Virus record (IMG/VR): IMGVR_UViG_3300042691_014317
Location: 1 to 58,555 of that record
DNA length: 58,555 bases
Source: a virus
Direction: 5' to 3' (one strand)
Shown here piece after piece: positions 32,331 through 39,684 of this stretch. A model generated the notes under the pieces. That model saw only the letters and a list, made by a program, of their open reading frames with translations, was not told the origin of the DNA and made no database searches. Position numbers and translations under genes: made by a program. Position 1 is the stretch's first letter. Each line of letters starts with the position of its first letter.

Positions 32331-35120
32331 ATGGCGAATTATCCAATTTATAGGCTAGTAAAGAAAAGCCAGCTAACCTTTCAAGAAATGGATGGCAACT
32401 TCGAGTGGCTATCCAGAACTTTGTCCGCATCGATTGTAGAAATTAGCGGTTCTACCGTAATATCAGGAAGTCTCAGTGTATCAGACGGTATTACAGGATA
32501 TTTATTTGGAACCGCAAGTTGGGCGGTATCATCATCTTATGCCATTAATGCCATCAGCGCGTCTTACGTTTCAGGATCTGGCGCGATTGTTAATAATTTG
32601 AGTAGTAGTAATGACGCTAATATTAATGGAGTCACAGTTGGTAGAGGTAATTTAGATGCAAATTTTTCAAATGTTGCAGTTGGCACGGGCGCCAATGTTC
32701 TTTTAAATTCAGCAGCTTCTACAAATACGTCTATTGGATACGGTGCTGGACAATCAAATATAGCGTCAAGCGCTAATACATTTTTAGGATGGTATGCTGG
32801 TAATGCAACTACTGGAGGAAATAATACGCTCGTAGGATCGGGTGCTGGCCGACTTTTAACAACAGGTATCGGTAATATTATTATTGGTAGATATACAGGA
32901 CTCGGTTCAGAAACTAACAATTATAATACAATAGTTGGTCACATAAATACTTCTTTAAACGCATCTAATAATATCATCTTATCAGATGGTCAAGGAAACA
33001 TTAGATATCGTTGGAATGGTGTATCTAACGTACTTTCAGGTAGTTTACATGTGTCTGGATCTATAACAGGGTCAAGCGCGTTGATCACAGGAACTATCAC
33101 AGCTGAAACTTTGGTAGTTCAGACAATCACTTCTAGCATCACATACAGTTCTGGATCAAACATATTTGGAAACAAACCAACCGACACTCATCAATTCACA
33201 GGATCTGTCTTGGCGCCGAATATCACAGGATCGTTGTTAGGAACCGCTAGCTCCGCTATTTATGCTGAAAACGGAGGAGTTACTAAGATAGTGGCAGGAA
33301 CAAACGTAACCATATCTCCAACCAATGGTCTAGGTAATGTTACGATAAATTCAGCAGCAGGTACCACGCTAAACGGAACAGGATACGTTAGCATGTCTGG
33401 AGCCACTGTCGCATACGTAGCTTCTATTCCGAATAAAGACTTGGCTAATAGCTCTATAACCATTCAAGGTACTTCAACAGCTTTGGGAGGATCAGTTAAC
33501 GTGTTAAACGGAACAGGATACGTCAGCATGTCGGGAACTAATATTAATTATCTAACTACTATTCCAAATTCAGGGCTTACTAATAGTTCTATAACTATTC
33601 AAGGAGCTTCTACCGCATTAGGATCATCAGTAAACGTAATAAACGGCACAGGATTTGTTAAGGCTTCTGGAACAAGTATAACTTACGATAACAGTACATA
33701 CTATTTAGCAAGCAATCCGAGCGGATACACAAACAACGTAGGAACGGTAACCTCGGTAACTGTATCAGCAGGATCTGGATTGAGCGGTGGTGGAACAGTC
33801 ACTTCAACAGGTACAATAACTTTAACTAACGCAGCTCCGGATCAAACTGTAGTTTTAAATAACGGTACAGGTATATCAGTAACAGGTACGTATCCCAACT
33901 TTACGATAGCTAGTACGGTAACGGACACAAACATTTACAACTCTAACGGATCTTTGTCTGGAAACAGAATAGTAACTGGCGGAAGTAACTCACTAACTTT
34001 CAACGGAACAAACGGATTAATAGTTACGAGCAGCGTTACCAACGAAGTTATGAAGCTAACTAGCGCAGAACCTTATTTGCTAATACAAGCAGATGGCGCA
34101 ACTAACGCAGCTTCTATCTTTCTAAAACCATCGACTTCTGCTCAAAACGGAACCATTCAAAATAGATCTGGCGGAGGATTGGAATTTTACACAGGAGGCA
34201 CTCCTTCGTTGGCGATGACAATAGGTTCTAACCTTAATCTTGGTATAGGAGCAGTTGCAAATATATCAAACTCTCTTGAAATTGGTAGAGCAAATCAATG
34301 GTCAGCTGCCTTTATCGGCAATCTAAATGGATCTAGAACTCCTTCTCAAAATTACGGTTTGCATTTTGGATGGAACTATACTGGAGGTTCTGGAGAATCA
34401 AATATTATATGGGGAACAGGTACAGGTGGTAATCCATATTTGACTTTTTCAAGTTGGAATGGTACTTCTAAAGTAGACAGACTTGAAATACAAGATAACG
34501 GAAGAATAGTATTTAAAAACTATACCACGACTACTTCTTTCACCGGCACTGTTGTTGGATTTTTAGGTTTTGACGCGAGCGGTAATATTCTAACTACCAC
34601 AGGATCAGGCGCAACAGGTGGAGCCAGTTTATCGGGAGGTAAAATAAATTATAATACTATATGGAATAGTACAACTACTGTTTCAACAGGATCTGTATAC
34701 CAATACTCAGCAACTCAAGTTGTAATTACAGGATCTTCGTTAGCCGTAGGAGATATAGCTCCTTCGGCTACACCAGGTAGAATAGACGCAACGAACGACA
34801 TAGTAGCGTATAGTACATCTGATATAAGATTCAAAGAAAATATTAAACCAATCATCAATGCGGTGTCTAAAGTCAATCAGATTAGCGGCGTAGAATTTGA
34901 TTGGATAGAAGACATTGATCACCACGGAAACAAAGGACACGATATCGGAGTGATAGCTCAAGAGCTAGAGAAAGTACTTCCAGAAGTCGTAACCACTAGG
35001 GATAGCGGATATAAAGCAGTGAAGTACGATAAGATAGTGACGCTATTGATACAGGCCATAAAAGAACAGCAATCAGAGATACAAGAATTAAAATCAAGGA
35101 TAGATGGCATTACCAAGTAG
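32331..35120 (+). CDS. Tail fibre/appendage protein with S74 auto-cleaving chaperone, 929 aa
   Basis: Host-recognition fibre. Residues 1-60 form the attachment part (YPIYRLVKKSQLTFQEMDGN). A long Ser/Thr/Gly-rich stretch follows, including FGTASWAVSSSY-type units and Gly-Asn-rich beta-helix turns. A 45-residue unit starting NGTGYVSMSG is repeated twice fully plus a partial copy (about residues 347-450). The last 100 residues are a peptidase S74 intramolecular chaperone with Ser830 and Lys835 (SDIRFKENI). That domain trimerises the fibre and is then cut off. It overlaps the next gene by 17 nt. Confidence 0.92.
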   Translation: MANYPIYRLVKKSQLTFQEMDGNFEWLSRTLSASIVEISGSTVISGSLSVSDGITGYLFGTASWAVSSSYAINAISASYVSGSGAIVNNLSSSNDANINGVTVGRGNLDANFSNVAVGTGANVLLNSAASTNTSIGYGAGQSNIASSANTFLGWYAGNATTGGNNTLVGSGAGRLLTTGIGNIIIGRYTGLGSETNNYNTIVGHINTSLNASNNIILSDGQGNIRYRWNGVSNVLSGSLHVSGSITGSSALITGTITAETLVVQTITSSITYSSGSNIFGNKPTDTHQFTGSVLAPNITGSLLGTASSAIYAENGGVTKIVAGTNVTISPTNGLGNVTINSAAGTTLNGTGYVSMSGATVAYVASIPNKDLANSSITIQGTSTALGGSVNVLNGTGYVSMSGTNINYLTTIPNSGLTNSSITIQGASTALGSSVNVINGTGFVKASGTSITYDNSTYYLASNPSGYTNNVGTVTSVTVSAGSGLSGGGTVTSTGTITLTNAAPDQTVVLNNGTGISVTGTYPNFTIASTVTDTNIYNSNGSLSGNRIVTGGSNSLTFNGTNGLIVTSSVTNEVMKLTSAEPYLLIQADGATNAASIFLKPSTSAQNGTIQNRSGGGLEFYTGGTPSLAMTIGSNLNLGIGAVANISNSLEIGRANQWSAAFIGNLNGSRTPSQNYGLHFGWNYTGGSGESNIIWGTGTGGNPYLTFSSWNGTSKVDRLEIQDNGRIVFKNYTTTTSFTGTVVGFLGFDASGNILTTTGSGATGGASLSGGKINYNTIWNSTTTVSTGSVYQYSATQVVITGSSLAVGDIAPSATPGRIDATNDIVAYSTSDIRFKENIKPIINAVSKVNQISGVEFDWIEDIDHHGNKGHDIGVIAQELEKVLPEVVTTRDSGYKAVKYDKIVTLLIQAIKEQQSEIQELKSRIDGITK
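33369..33700 (+). repeat. Tandem 135-nt coding repeats in the tail fibre
   Basis: Units start at 33369, 33504 and 33639 with period 135 nt (45 aa). The first two are closely similar, both encoding NGTGYVSMSG and then SSITIQG and TALG.SVNV segments. The third diverges after its start. Probably in-frame duplications that extend the fibre shaft. Confidence 0.75.
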
Positions 35121-35718
35121 CGGAGAACTTTCGGCAAATATGATTAGAGAAGAGATGTCTCAAAGTCAAGCCGTCAACTACGCATTTACGGAATGGGCAG
35201 CAGGATCTTGGGGATCGGGATCTTACTATGGTATTAGCTATAATTTGTATGCGCCAATAAACTTATATTCTGGAGAAGGTACATATTTTACGGGTTCTAT
35301 ATTTAATGGAATGCCAATGTCAAACTGGTATTCTTACAATCACACCAACTCGCTGTCTTTAGGAACTACTTCAATAGTAAAAAGAGTGGTAGATGATTAC
35401 TGCACTCCTTCTTCTATGGCAATTTACGACGCGGGTACCACAGATGCCACATTATCGATAAGCATATCAGGAGGAGCAGATCTGCCTTATAATTCTGGAC
35501 CTGGATTGGTTGTATATTACGGAAAACCATGGGGAATTTTGGGAAATTCTACGGGAAGCGTAGATAGAATTACTGGAAGTAAATTAGACTGGGATGCTTC
35601 TAGCGGAGTAATATGGGCTGACGTAAGTATGAGTTTCGATTATAATTATACTTACGATGTAAACAAAGGAAGATATCTATATTTTGTATTCTATTGCGAT
35701 AACTGCTATGGATTTTAA
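35104..35718 (+). CDS. Putative tail adhesin / structural protein, 204 aa
   Basis: Begins MALPSSGELSANMIREEMSQ, the N-terminal signature of many phage fibre-tip and structural proteins ((A/S)LPSSG.(I/L)S...IR.E). The rest is a Gly/Ser/Tyr-rich beta protein. It overlaps the fibre gene by 17 nt, so expression is coupled, and may form the fibre tip. Binding target unknown. Confidence 0.7.
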   Translation: MALPSSGELSANMIREEMSQSQAVNYAFTEWAAGSWGSGSYYGISYNLYAPINLYSGEGTYFTGSIFNGMPMSNWYSYNHTNSLSLGTTSIVKRVVDDYCTPSSMAIYDAGTTDATLSISISGGADLPYNSGPGLVVYYGKPWGILGNSTGSVDRITGSKLDWDASSGVIWADVSMSFDYNYTYDVNKGRYLYFVFYCDNCYGF

Positions 35719-35731
35719 AATAATATAAAAT

Positions 35732-36130
35732 ATGCCATTTACAATAAACGCTTTTCTAAAATCTTCTCCTCCTACAATAGTAACCATATATTGGAATCTT
35801 AGCGAGCAAGGATCAGGAGCAGCTAGACTGGTTATTAAAGATTCTACAAATACCGTGCTATTAAACGAAGAGTCCCAAGGATCGGGAGCGAAGAACGGAT
35901 CAATCACTATTTCTGAATCTAATACTCCCTATACACTAGAAGTAACAAGAACAGCTGGAACAGAAGTAGCTCAATGGAGACTTTGTAATGATAGTGTTGG
36001 TGTAGAAATGACAAGCTCTTTTAGTGTAACAGGCACAGACACTTATACCGTGAATCCAACTCCTCTAACTACCACAATAAATGTTACTTACGGAAACTCT
36101 AATACTCCACTAGCTTGCGGAGTTGCCTAA
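35732..36130 (+). CDS. Beta-sandwich-like structural protein, 132 aa
   Basis: All-beta, Thr/Ser-rich sequence such as TIVTIYWNLSEQGSGAARLV and TTTINVTYGNSNTPLACGVA. No signal peptide. It resembles phage decoration or fibre accessory proteins in composition, but no family is recognised. It lies directly after the adhesin-like gene. Confidence 0.55.
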   Translation: MPFTINAFLKSSPPTIVTIYWNLSEQGSGAARLVIKDSTNTVLLNEESQGSGAKNGSITISESNTPYTLEVTRTAGTEVAQWRLCNDSVGVEMTSSFSVTGTDTYTVNPTPLTTTINVTYGNSNTPLACGVA

Positions 36131-36171
36131 GATTGATAAATTAAATTTCTCCATGTCAAAATAGTTTTGTA

Positions 36172-36179
36172 TATTTATA
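36172..36179 (+). promoter_or_regulatory. TATTTATA motif before gene at 36195
   Basis: TATTTATA preceded by TTTTGTA, 15 nt before the ATG at 36195, in a 64-nt gap after the structural genes. Confidence 0.45.
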
Positions 36180-36194
36180 TGAAACTACGCGAGG

Positions 36195-36500
36195 ATGAAA
36201 TCGATAGAACCCATATACAACGTAACTATACTAGGTCAAAGATTAAAATTAAGGTTTGTTCCCGAAGATTCTCCTACCAAAATGGGAATAAACATGCAGT
36301 TTGTTATGGATAACGAACCTGAAGATCCAAGAGACAAGCAAGAACTTTCTAGTAAGATCAGTGTAGTTTTACAGAAAAAGTTCAGTGATTCTGGAATAGC
36401 GGTTGCTTTCAACGACAGGAATCCATACAAAAACGTAATCAGCTTCATAGTTCCCATAGATTCGATATCAAAGTTATTGGTTAATGCACTAAAAAACTAG
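36195..36500 (+). CDS. Hypothetical protein, 101 aa
   Basis: Mixed alpha/beta sequence with FVPEDSPTKMGINMQFVMDN and a C-terminal VISFIVPIDSISKLLVNAL. No family recognised. First of a four-gene run (36195-38019) with short gaps, no membrane spans and no signals. Confidence 0.6.
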   Translation: MKSIEPIYNVTILGQRLKLRFVPEDSPTKMGINMQFVMDNEPEDPRDKQELSSKISVVLQKKFSDSGIAVAFNDRNPYKNVISFIVPIDSISKLLVNALKN

Positions 36501-36506
36501 TATCAA

Positions 36507-36827
36507 ATGAGCAAGTACGTTATGAATAAGCGGCCGTTCAGAGTGAACTTCGAGAACATAGAAGATATGAGATCAGAAGATCTCGTAGAGTCCGAAGTGT
36601 TAGTGAAAGTATTAAAGACTGAAGTGCCTAAGGCCATAAACAAGGCCATAAAAGAAAAGAAATCTTACGCCACCGTATTCGAGATAAACACATTCAATGT
36701 GTTCGTAGAGATCCATAAGAAAGATTGGATCAGCGCGTTGAGTTCTTGCATAGATCTCCACACCAAGCAAGAGGAGTACGAAGCTTGCGCAGAGTTAGCA
36801 AAGACGATAGAGTCACTAAAAAAGTAA
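36507..36827 (+). CDS. Hypothetical protein, 106 aa
   Basis: Charged helical protein with ESEVLVKVLKTEVPKAINKA and a C-terminal EEYEACAELAKTIESLKK. No recognised domain. It has a 6-nt gap before it and a 2-nt gap after it, so it is in the same transcript as its neighbours. Confidence 0.6.
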   Translation: MSKYVMNKRPFRVNFENIEDMRSEDLVESEVLVKVLKTEVPKAINKAIKEKKSYATVFEINTFNVFVEIHKKDWISALSSCIDLHTKQEEYEACAELAKTIESLKK

Positions 36828-36829
36828 AG

Positions 36830-37240
36830 ATGGAAGACAATAAGTTTCGACAGATACAAGACGCAGTAGATCAGTTACTGAACGTCAAGAGCATCGCTAA
36901 GAGAAAGAAGAAGAGCGACAACGATAAGAAGCGTGAGATGTTCTGTCTCATAATCCAAAGCATAGAAGAAATAAACGTTAGACAGAATCTATTATACGCA
37001 GACATGAGGATCGACTTCAGTACATACGACGAGAAGTTTTTCATAGTCATAGATTCTTTGATAGAGATGAACTTTGGTAAACAGTGTTCCGATCTTATAG
37101 GATTTTATTTGTACGACAGATTTGCAGCAGACGGATCAATGAATCCAATCCTAACCGAGGACGGTAGAGAGCTCTACTTAAAAGATCCTTACGATCTTTG
37201 GGATTTGATGAAGCTCGTCAACAAGAAAATAGCAGAGTGA
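36830..37240 (+). CDS. Hypothetical protein, 136 aa
   Basis: ATG 36830 directly follows the upstream stop and is preferred over an in-frame start at 36725 inside the previous gene. Basic N-terminal helix (SIAKRKKKSDNDKKREMF), then helical. No family recognised. It ends with a stop that overlaps the next start (ATGA-type, sharing one base). Confidence 0.6.
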   Translation: MEDNKFRQIQDAVDQLLNVKSIAKRKKKSDNDKKREMFCLIIQSIEEINVRQNLLYADMRIDFSTYDEKFFIVIDSLIEMNFGKQCSDLIGFYLYDRFAADGSMNPILTEDGRELYLKDPYDLWDLMKLVNKKIAE

Positions 37241-38019
37241 TGGAGAACAGAGAGTGGCAGAGAAGAGAGGACCAATACGGAGAAAACAACCCATACAAGG
37301 GATTGCAGCTCAGCGAGCCCACAATAAGAGAAGCCATGATGTTTACTCAAAGCAACAAGGCAGCAGCACGATACCTAAAGATATCTTACAAATCGTACAA
37401 GAAGTACGCAAGCAAATATATAGATCAAGAAACAGGAAAAAGCCTATTCGAATTACACAAAAATGTGGCAGGACAGGGAATAAAGAAGCACAACGAATTT
37501 ATCAAGCTAAAACCCGGTCAGACCAAGATCCAAGCGATGTTGAAGAAGGGTCAGTGGTTTTCAGAAGAGAGGTTCACTAGACTCAAGTCTTTACTAGTTA
37601 CTACAGGTACGCTCCCAGCTTATTGCTGCTCTTGTGGCTACGATAAGAGAAGACTCTTAGACAACAAAGTGCCTCTAGTTTTAACATTCCTGGACGATGA
37701 CAGGACGAACTGGGAGTTAGAGAACTTGAATTGGTATTGCTATAATTGTGCGTTCCACTACGCATTGCCGAACATGATAACCAAACTCAAGCCAAGTTGG
37801 GTAAGAAAGATCGTTACTAACAATGGAATAAATGGAGACGAGATAACAAAAGAACAGTTCAATAACTTCTACAATTTGGACGATATGTACTACGAACATC
37901 TAAAAAGCGTAGGACTGGTCAACCAACAAGAAGACCTTGACGAGATGGACATCGTAGCTTACGAAGATCCAAATGAGGATAAAAATGATGGGTCGGAGTT
38001 CATAGATTTGAAAATCTAG
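37240..38019 (+). CDS. HTH plus zinc-knuckle (degenerate HNH-like) protein, 259 aa
   Basis: An N-terminal segment, TIREAMMFTQSNKAAARYLK (about 28-47), looks like a helix-turn-helix. A later region has CSC/CYNC pairs (Cys130, Cys132, Cys167, Cys170) around VLTFLDDDRTNWELENLNWY. That layout matches HNH endonucleases (usually DHIDG.RTN..ENL), but the His is replaced (Thr149-Phe150), so cleavage is doubtful. It could be a DNA-binding regulator descended from an HNH enzyme. ATG 37240 overlaps the previous TGA. Confidence 0.55.
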   Translation: MENREWQRREDQYGENNPYKGLQLSEPTIREAMMFTQSNKAAARYLKISYKSYKKYASKYIDQETGKSLFELHKNVAGQGIKKHNEFIKLKPGQTKIQAMLKKGQWFSEERFTRLKSLLVTTGTLPAYCCSCGYDKRRLLDNKVPLVLTFLDDDRTNWELENLNWYCYNCAFHYALPNMITKLKPSWVRKIVTNNGINGDEITKEQFNNFYNLDDMYYEHLKSVGLVNQQEDLDEMDIVAYEDPNEDKNDGSEFIDLKI

Positions 38020-38029
38020 AAGTCTCACA

Positions 38030-38037
38030 TATTTATT
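38030..38037 (+). promoter_or_regulatory. TATTTATT motif just before a terminator
   Basis: TATTTATT at 38030-38037, followed within 10 nt by the terminator hairpin at 38045. If both function, this would make only a very short attenuated transcript; it may instead be chance. Confidence 0.25.
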
Positions 38038-38044
38038 GAAGAAT

Positions 38045-38086
38045 AAGGGAATCGGTTACATCAGTAATTCGGTTCCCTTTTTTATT
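38045..38086 (+). terminator. Rho-independent terminator after gene at 37240
   Basis: Ten-base-pair stem AAGGGAATCG / CGGTTCCCTT with one T-G wobble and a 15-nt loop, followed by a T-rich run (TTTTTATTTT). Placed 25 nt after the stop at 38019, before the envelope/lysis cassette. Confidence 0.8.
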
Positions 38087-38106
38087 TTACAAATTAAAAG
38101 TACATT

Positions 38107-38355
38107 ATGAAAAACTTCTTTAAGGCTTTGTTTAATGATGACAACTCTATCAACGAGAAAGCGGTTATAGGATTTGCTTCTTTTACAATGATGTGTGTAT
38201 TCGCAATCGCAGATATTGTTACCGGCACTTTGGGAAAAGAACTAATCATTCAAGAGTTCATATTTAACGCGTTTTTGTGGATGACTTTGGGATGTTTTGG
38301 TATAGCCTCTGTTGATAAGTACATCAACAAGACTAAAGGAGAAGATGGAGAATAA
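38107..38355 (+). CDS. Holin-like protein with two membrane spans, 82 aa
   Basis: Two hydrophobic spans (around KAVIGFASFTMMCVFAIADI and FIFNAFLWMTLGCFGIA), a short charged N-terminus and a Lys/Glu-rich C-terminus, the form of class II holins. It starts a run of small envelope proteins and overlaps the next gene by 11 nt. The endolysin at 45127 has its own signal peptide, so if this is a holin it would time lysis rather than release the enzyme. Function is inferred from size and topology only. Confidence 0.5.
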   Translation: MKNFFKALFNDDNSINEKAVIGFASFTMMCVFAIADIVTGTLGKELIIQEFIFNAFLWMTLGCFGIASVDKYINKTKGEDGE

Positions 38356-38611
38356 GACATCAAACTTTTTATCCAATAACTGGAGTATCATTGTAGGTAT
38401 CCTCACGGTAGCGTTTGCCGCCGGAGGTATCTTCAGTGAGTTTCGTTTGATGAGATCTGAAATAGAGGAGTTAAAAAAAGAAACTAATTCTAAAATCCAA
38501 CAAATTATAGAAGAACGTCAACGCAAAAGCGATTGGTTAGAAGAACAAGAACAACGCATTGACGATCTCGAAGAGTGGAGAGCTTTTGAAGACGGAAAAC
38601 ATAGCAAATAA
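38345..38611 (+). CDS. Membrane-anchored coiled-coil protein, 88 aa
   Basis: One N-terminal membrane span (WSIIVGILTVAFAAGGIF, about 13-30) and then a long charged coiled coil (about 33-80). ATG 38345 is preferred to an in-frame start at 38312. Topology is like an inner-membrane spanin or holin-associated protein. No family recognised. Confidence 0.5.
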   Translation: MENKTSNFLSNNWSIIVGILTVAFAAGGIFSEFRLMRSEIEELKKETNSKIQQIIEERQRKSDWLEEQEQRIDDLEEWRAFEDGKHSK

Positions 38612-38623
38612 ATAAAAAATAAA

Positions 38624-38932
38624 ATGGCGCCAAAAAAGACAACAGCAGTAGATGCAGTATCAGGAGCGATTAAACCTCCTATATCTTTCAAAGAATTTAG
38701 CAAAGATCCGGTAAAAGGACTATTATTTATCGTATTAATTGCGATCGGATATCTTTATGTCGATGGTAAAATGACAAATAAAGACATCATCGCAAAACAA
38801 GATAGTAAGATAGAGAAGTTGGAAACTAAAATAGACACGTTAGAAAATCAATTGAAAGTGTTTATTTTCCAAGCAGCGACAGCTGAGGCAAAGAACGAAG
38901 TAGTAAGTAAATTAAACAAAATACCTCAATAA
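38624..38932 (+). CDS. Membrane-anchored coiled-coil protein, i-spanin-like, 102 aa
   Basis: A soluble N-terminus, one membrane span (GLLFIVLIAIGYLYVDG, about 33-49) and a periplasmic-type coiled coil (QDSKIEKLETKIDTLENQ). This is the topology of an i-spanin. It is followed within 2 nt by a lipoprotein gene that also has a coiled coil, the usual i-/o-spanin order. Confidence 0.5.
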   Translation: MAPKKTTAVDAVSGAIKPPISFKEFSKDPVKGLLFIVLIAIGYLYVDGKMTNKDIIAKQDSKIEKLETKIDTLENQLKVFIFQAATAEAKNEVVSKLNKIPQ

Positions 38933-38933
38933 C

Positions 38934-39275
38934 ATGAGAACACTAATAGTTATATTTGGTTTGTTTTTGGCTAGTTGCATTATAGTTGGTCAACAACCAA
39001 GTGAAGAAACAAAAAAAGATTCTGAGTTCGTAGAGCTTTTAAAGAAAGCAAAACAAACTCAAGAAATAAATAAAGTTGCAATACAAGAGGCTGATAAGAA
39101 AACAGGTGAAATGATCACCAAAGCAGCGAATCAAATAGTTTCGTTAAAAGCAGAAGTGAAACAATTAAAATCTGAATTAAATGAAGCTAATAAAAAGCTT
39201 GACTCTATTGACGCTCCTATTAGTAACGTCAAATTTGACCTACTCCCAGTATCCTCAGGTAAAGAAAATTGGTAA
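38934..39275 (+). CDS. Lipoprotein with coiled coil, o-spanin-like, 113 aa
   Basis: Signal ending LFLASC with Cys15 as lipid anchor, then a long coiled coil (about residues 40-95, e.g. AEVKQLKSELNEANKKLDSI). It begins 2 nt after an i-spanin-like gene and contains, in another frame, the start of the gene at 39181. A spanin pair would disrupt the outer membrane at lysis; that is inferred. Confidence 0.55.
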   Translation: MRTLIVIFGLFLASCIIVGQQPSEETKKDSEFVELLKKAKQTQEINKVAIQEADKKTGEMITKAANQIVSLKAEVKQLKSELNEANKKLDSIDAPISNVKFDLLPVSSGKENW

Positions 39276-39606
39276 TGACTCTATTGTACTTATTACCTTA
39301 AAGCAAGGTAATGATATCAATAAGCAATTTTCTGTATTAAATGATAGTATAAAGGGATTGAATAAGACATTAGAATTGTCTAAGTTTGACTTTAACAAAT
39401 ATAAAGTTGAAAGTGAAGACAAGTATAATCAGTTGAATGCTGTCTCATTAAAGTACAAAGCAGAAGTAGATAGTTTTAAGTATATGTACAAACAGAATAA
39501 AATAATCTATAAAAAGCATGAAGAGTGGTGGAATAAAGACAGGCAACATTATATGGGTTTATCTCTCGTACTTATGTTTGCTACTATATTCTTTGCAGCT
39601 CTATAA
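39181..39606 (+). CDS. Secreted, C-terminally anchored coiled-coil protein, 141 aa
   Basis: Signal peptide (about residues 1-22, ending TYSQ), a coiled-coil middle, and a C-terminal membrane span (GLSLVLMFATIFFAAL). The first 95 nt overlap the preceding lipoprotein gene in a different frame. This signal-plus-tail-anchor layout resembles u-spanins, which link both membranes with one protein. A role in lysis is inferred. Confidence 0.5.
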   Translation: MKLIKSLTLLTLLLVTSNLTYSQYPQVKKIGNDSIVLITLKQGNDINKQFSVLNDSIKGLNKTLELSKFDFNKYKVESEDKYNQLNAVSLKYKAEVDSFKYMYKQNKIIYKKHEEWWNKDRQHYMGLSLVLMFATIFFAAL

Positions 39607-39624
39607 TTAATGATTTGATAATAC

Positions 39625-39639
39625 GGGTTTTAGAAACCC
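39625..39639 (+). terminator. Weak hairpin before the TonB receptor gene
   Basis: GGGTTT TAG AAACCC, a 6-bp stem with a 3-nt loop and only TTT after it. Possibly a weak terminator or attenuator that separates the lysis cassette from the receptor operon. Confidence 0.3.
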
Positions 39640-39684
39640 TTTGAAGCGGTTTGATAATTATAAAGGTACTAACAGTCCTAAATA

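Noticed and set aside
37254-37580. Alternative-frame 108-codon Arg/Lys-rich frame inside the HTH/zinc gene
   Set aside because: The overlapping frame at 37240 has clear zinc and HTH motifs and the expected start overlap; the alternative has no recognisable features.
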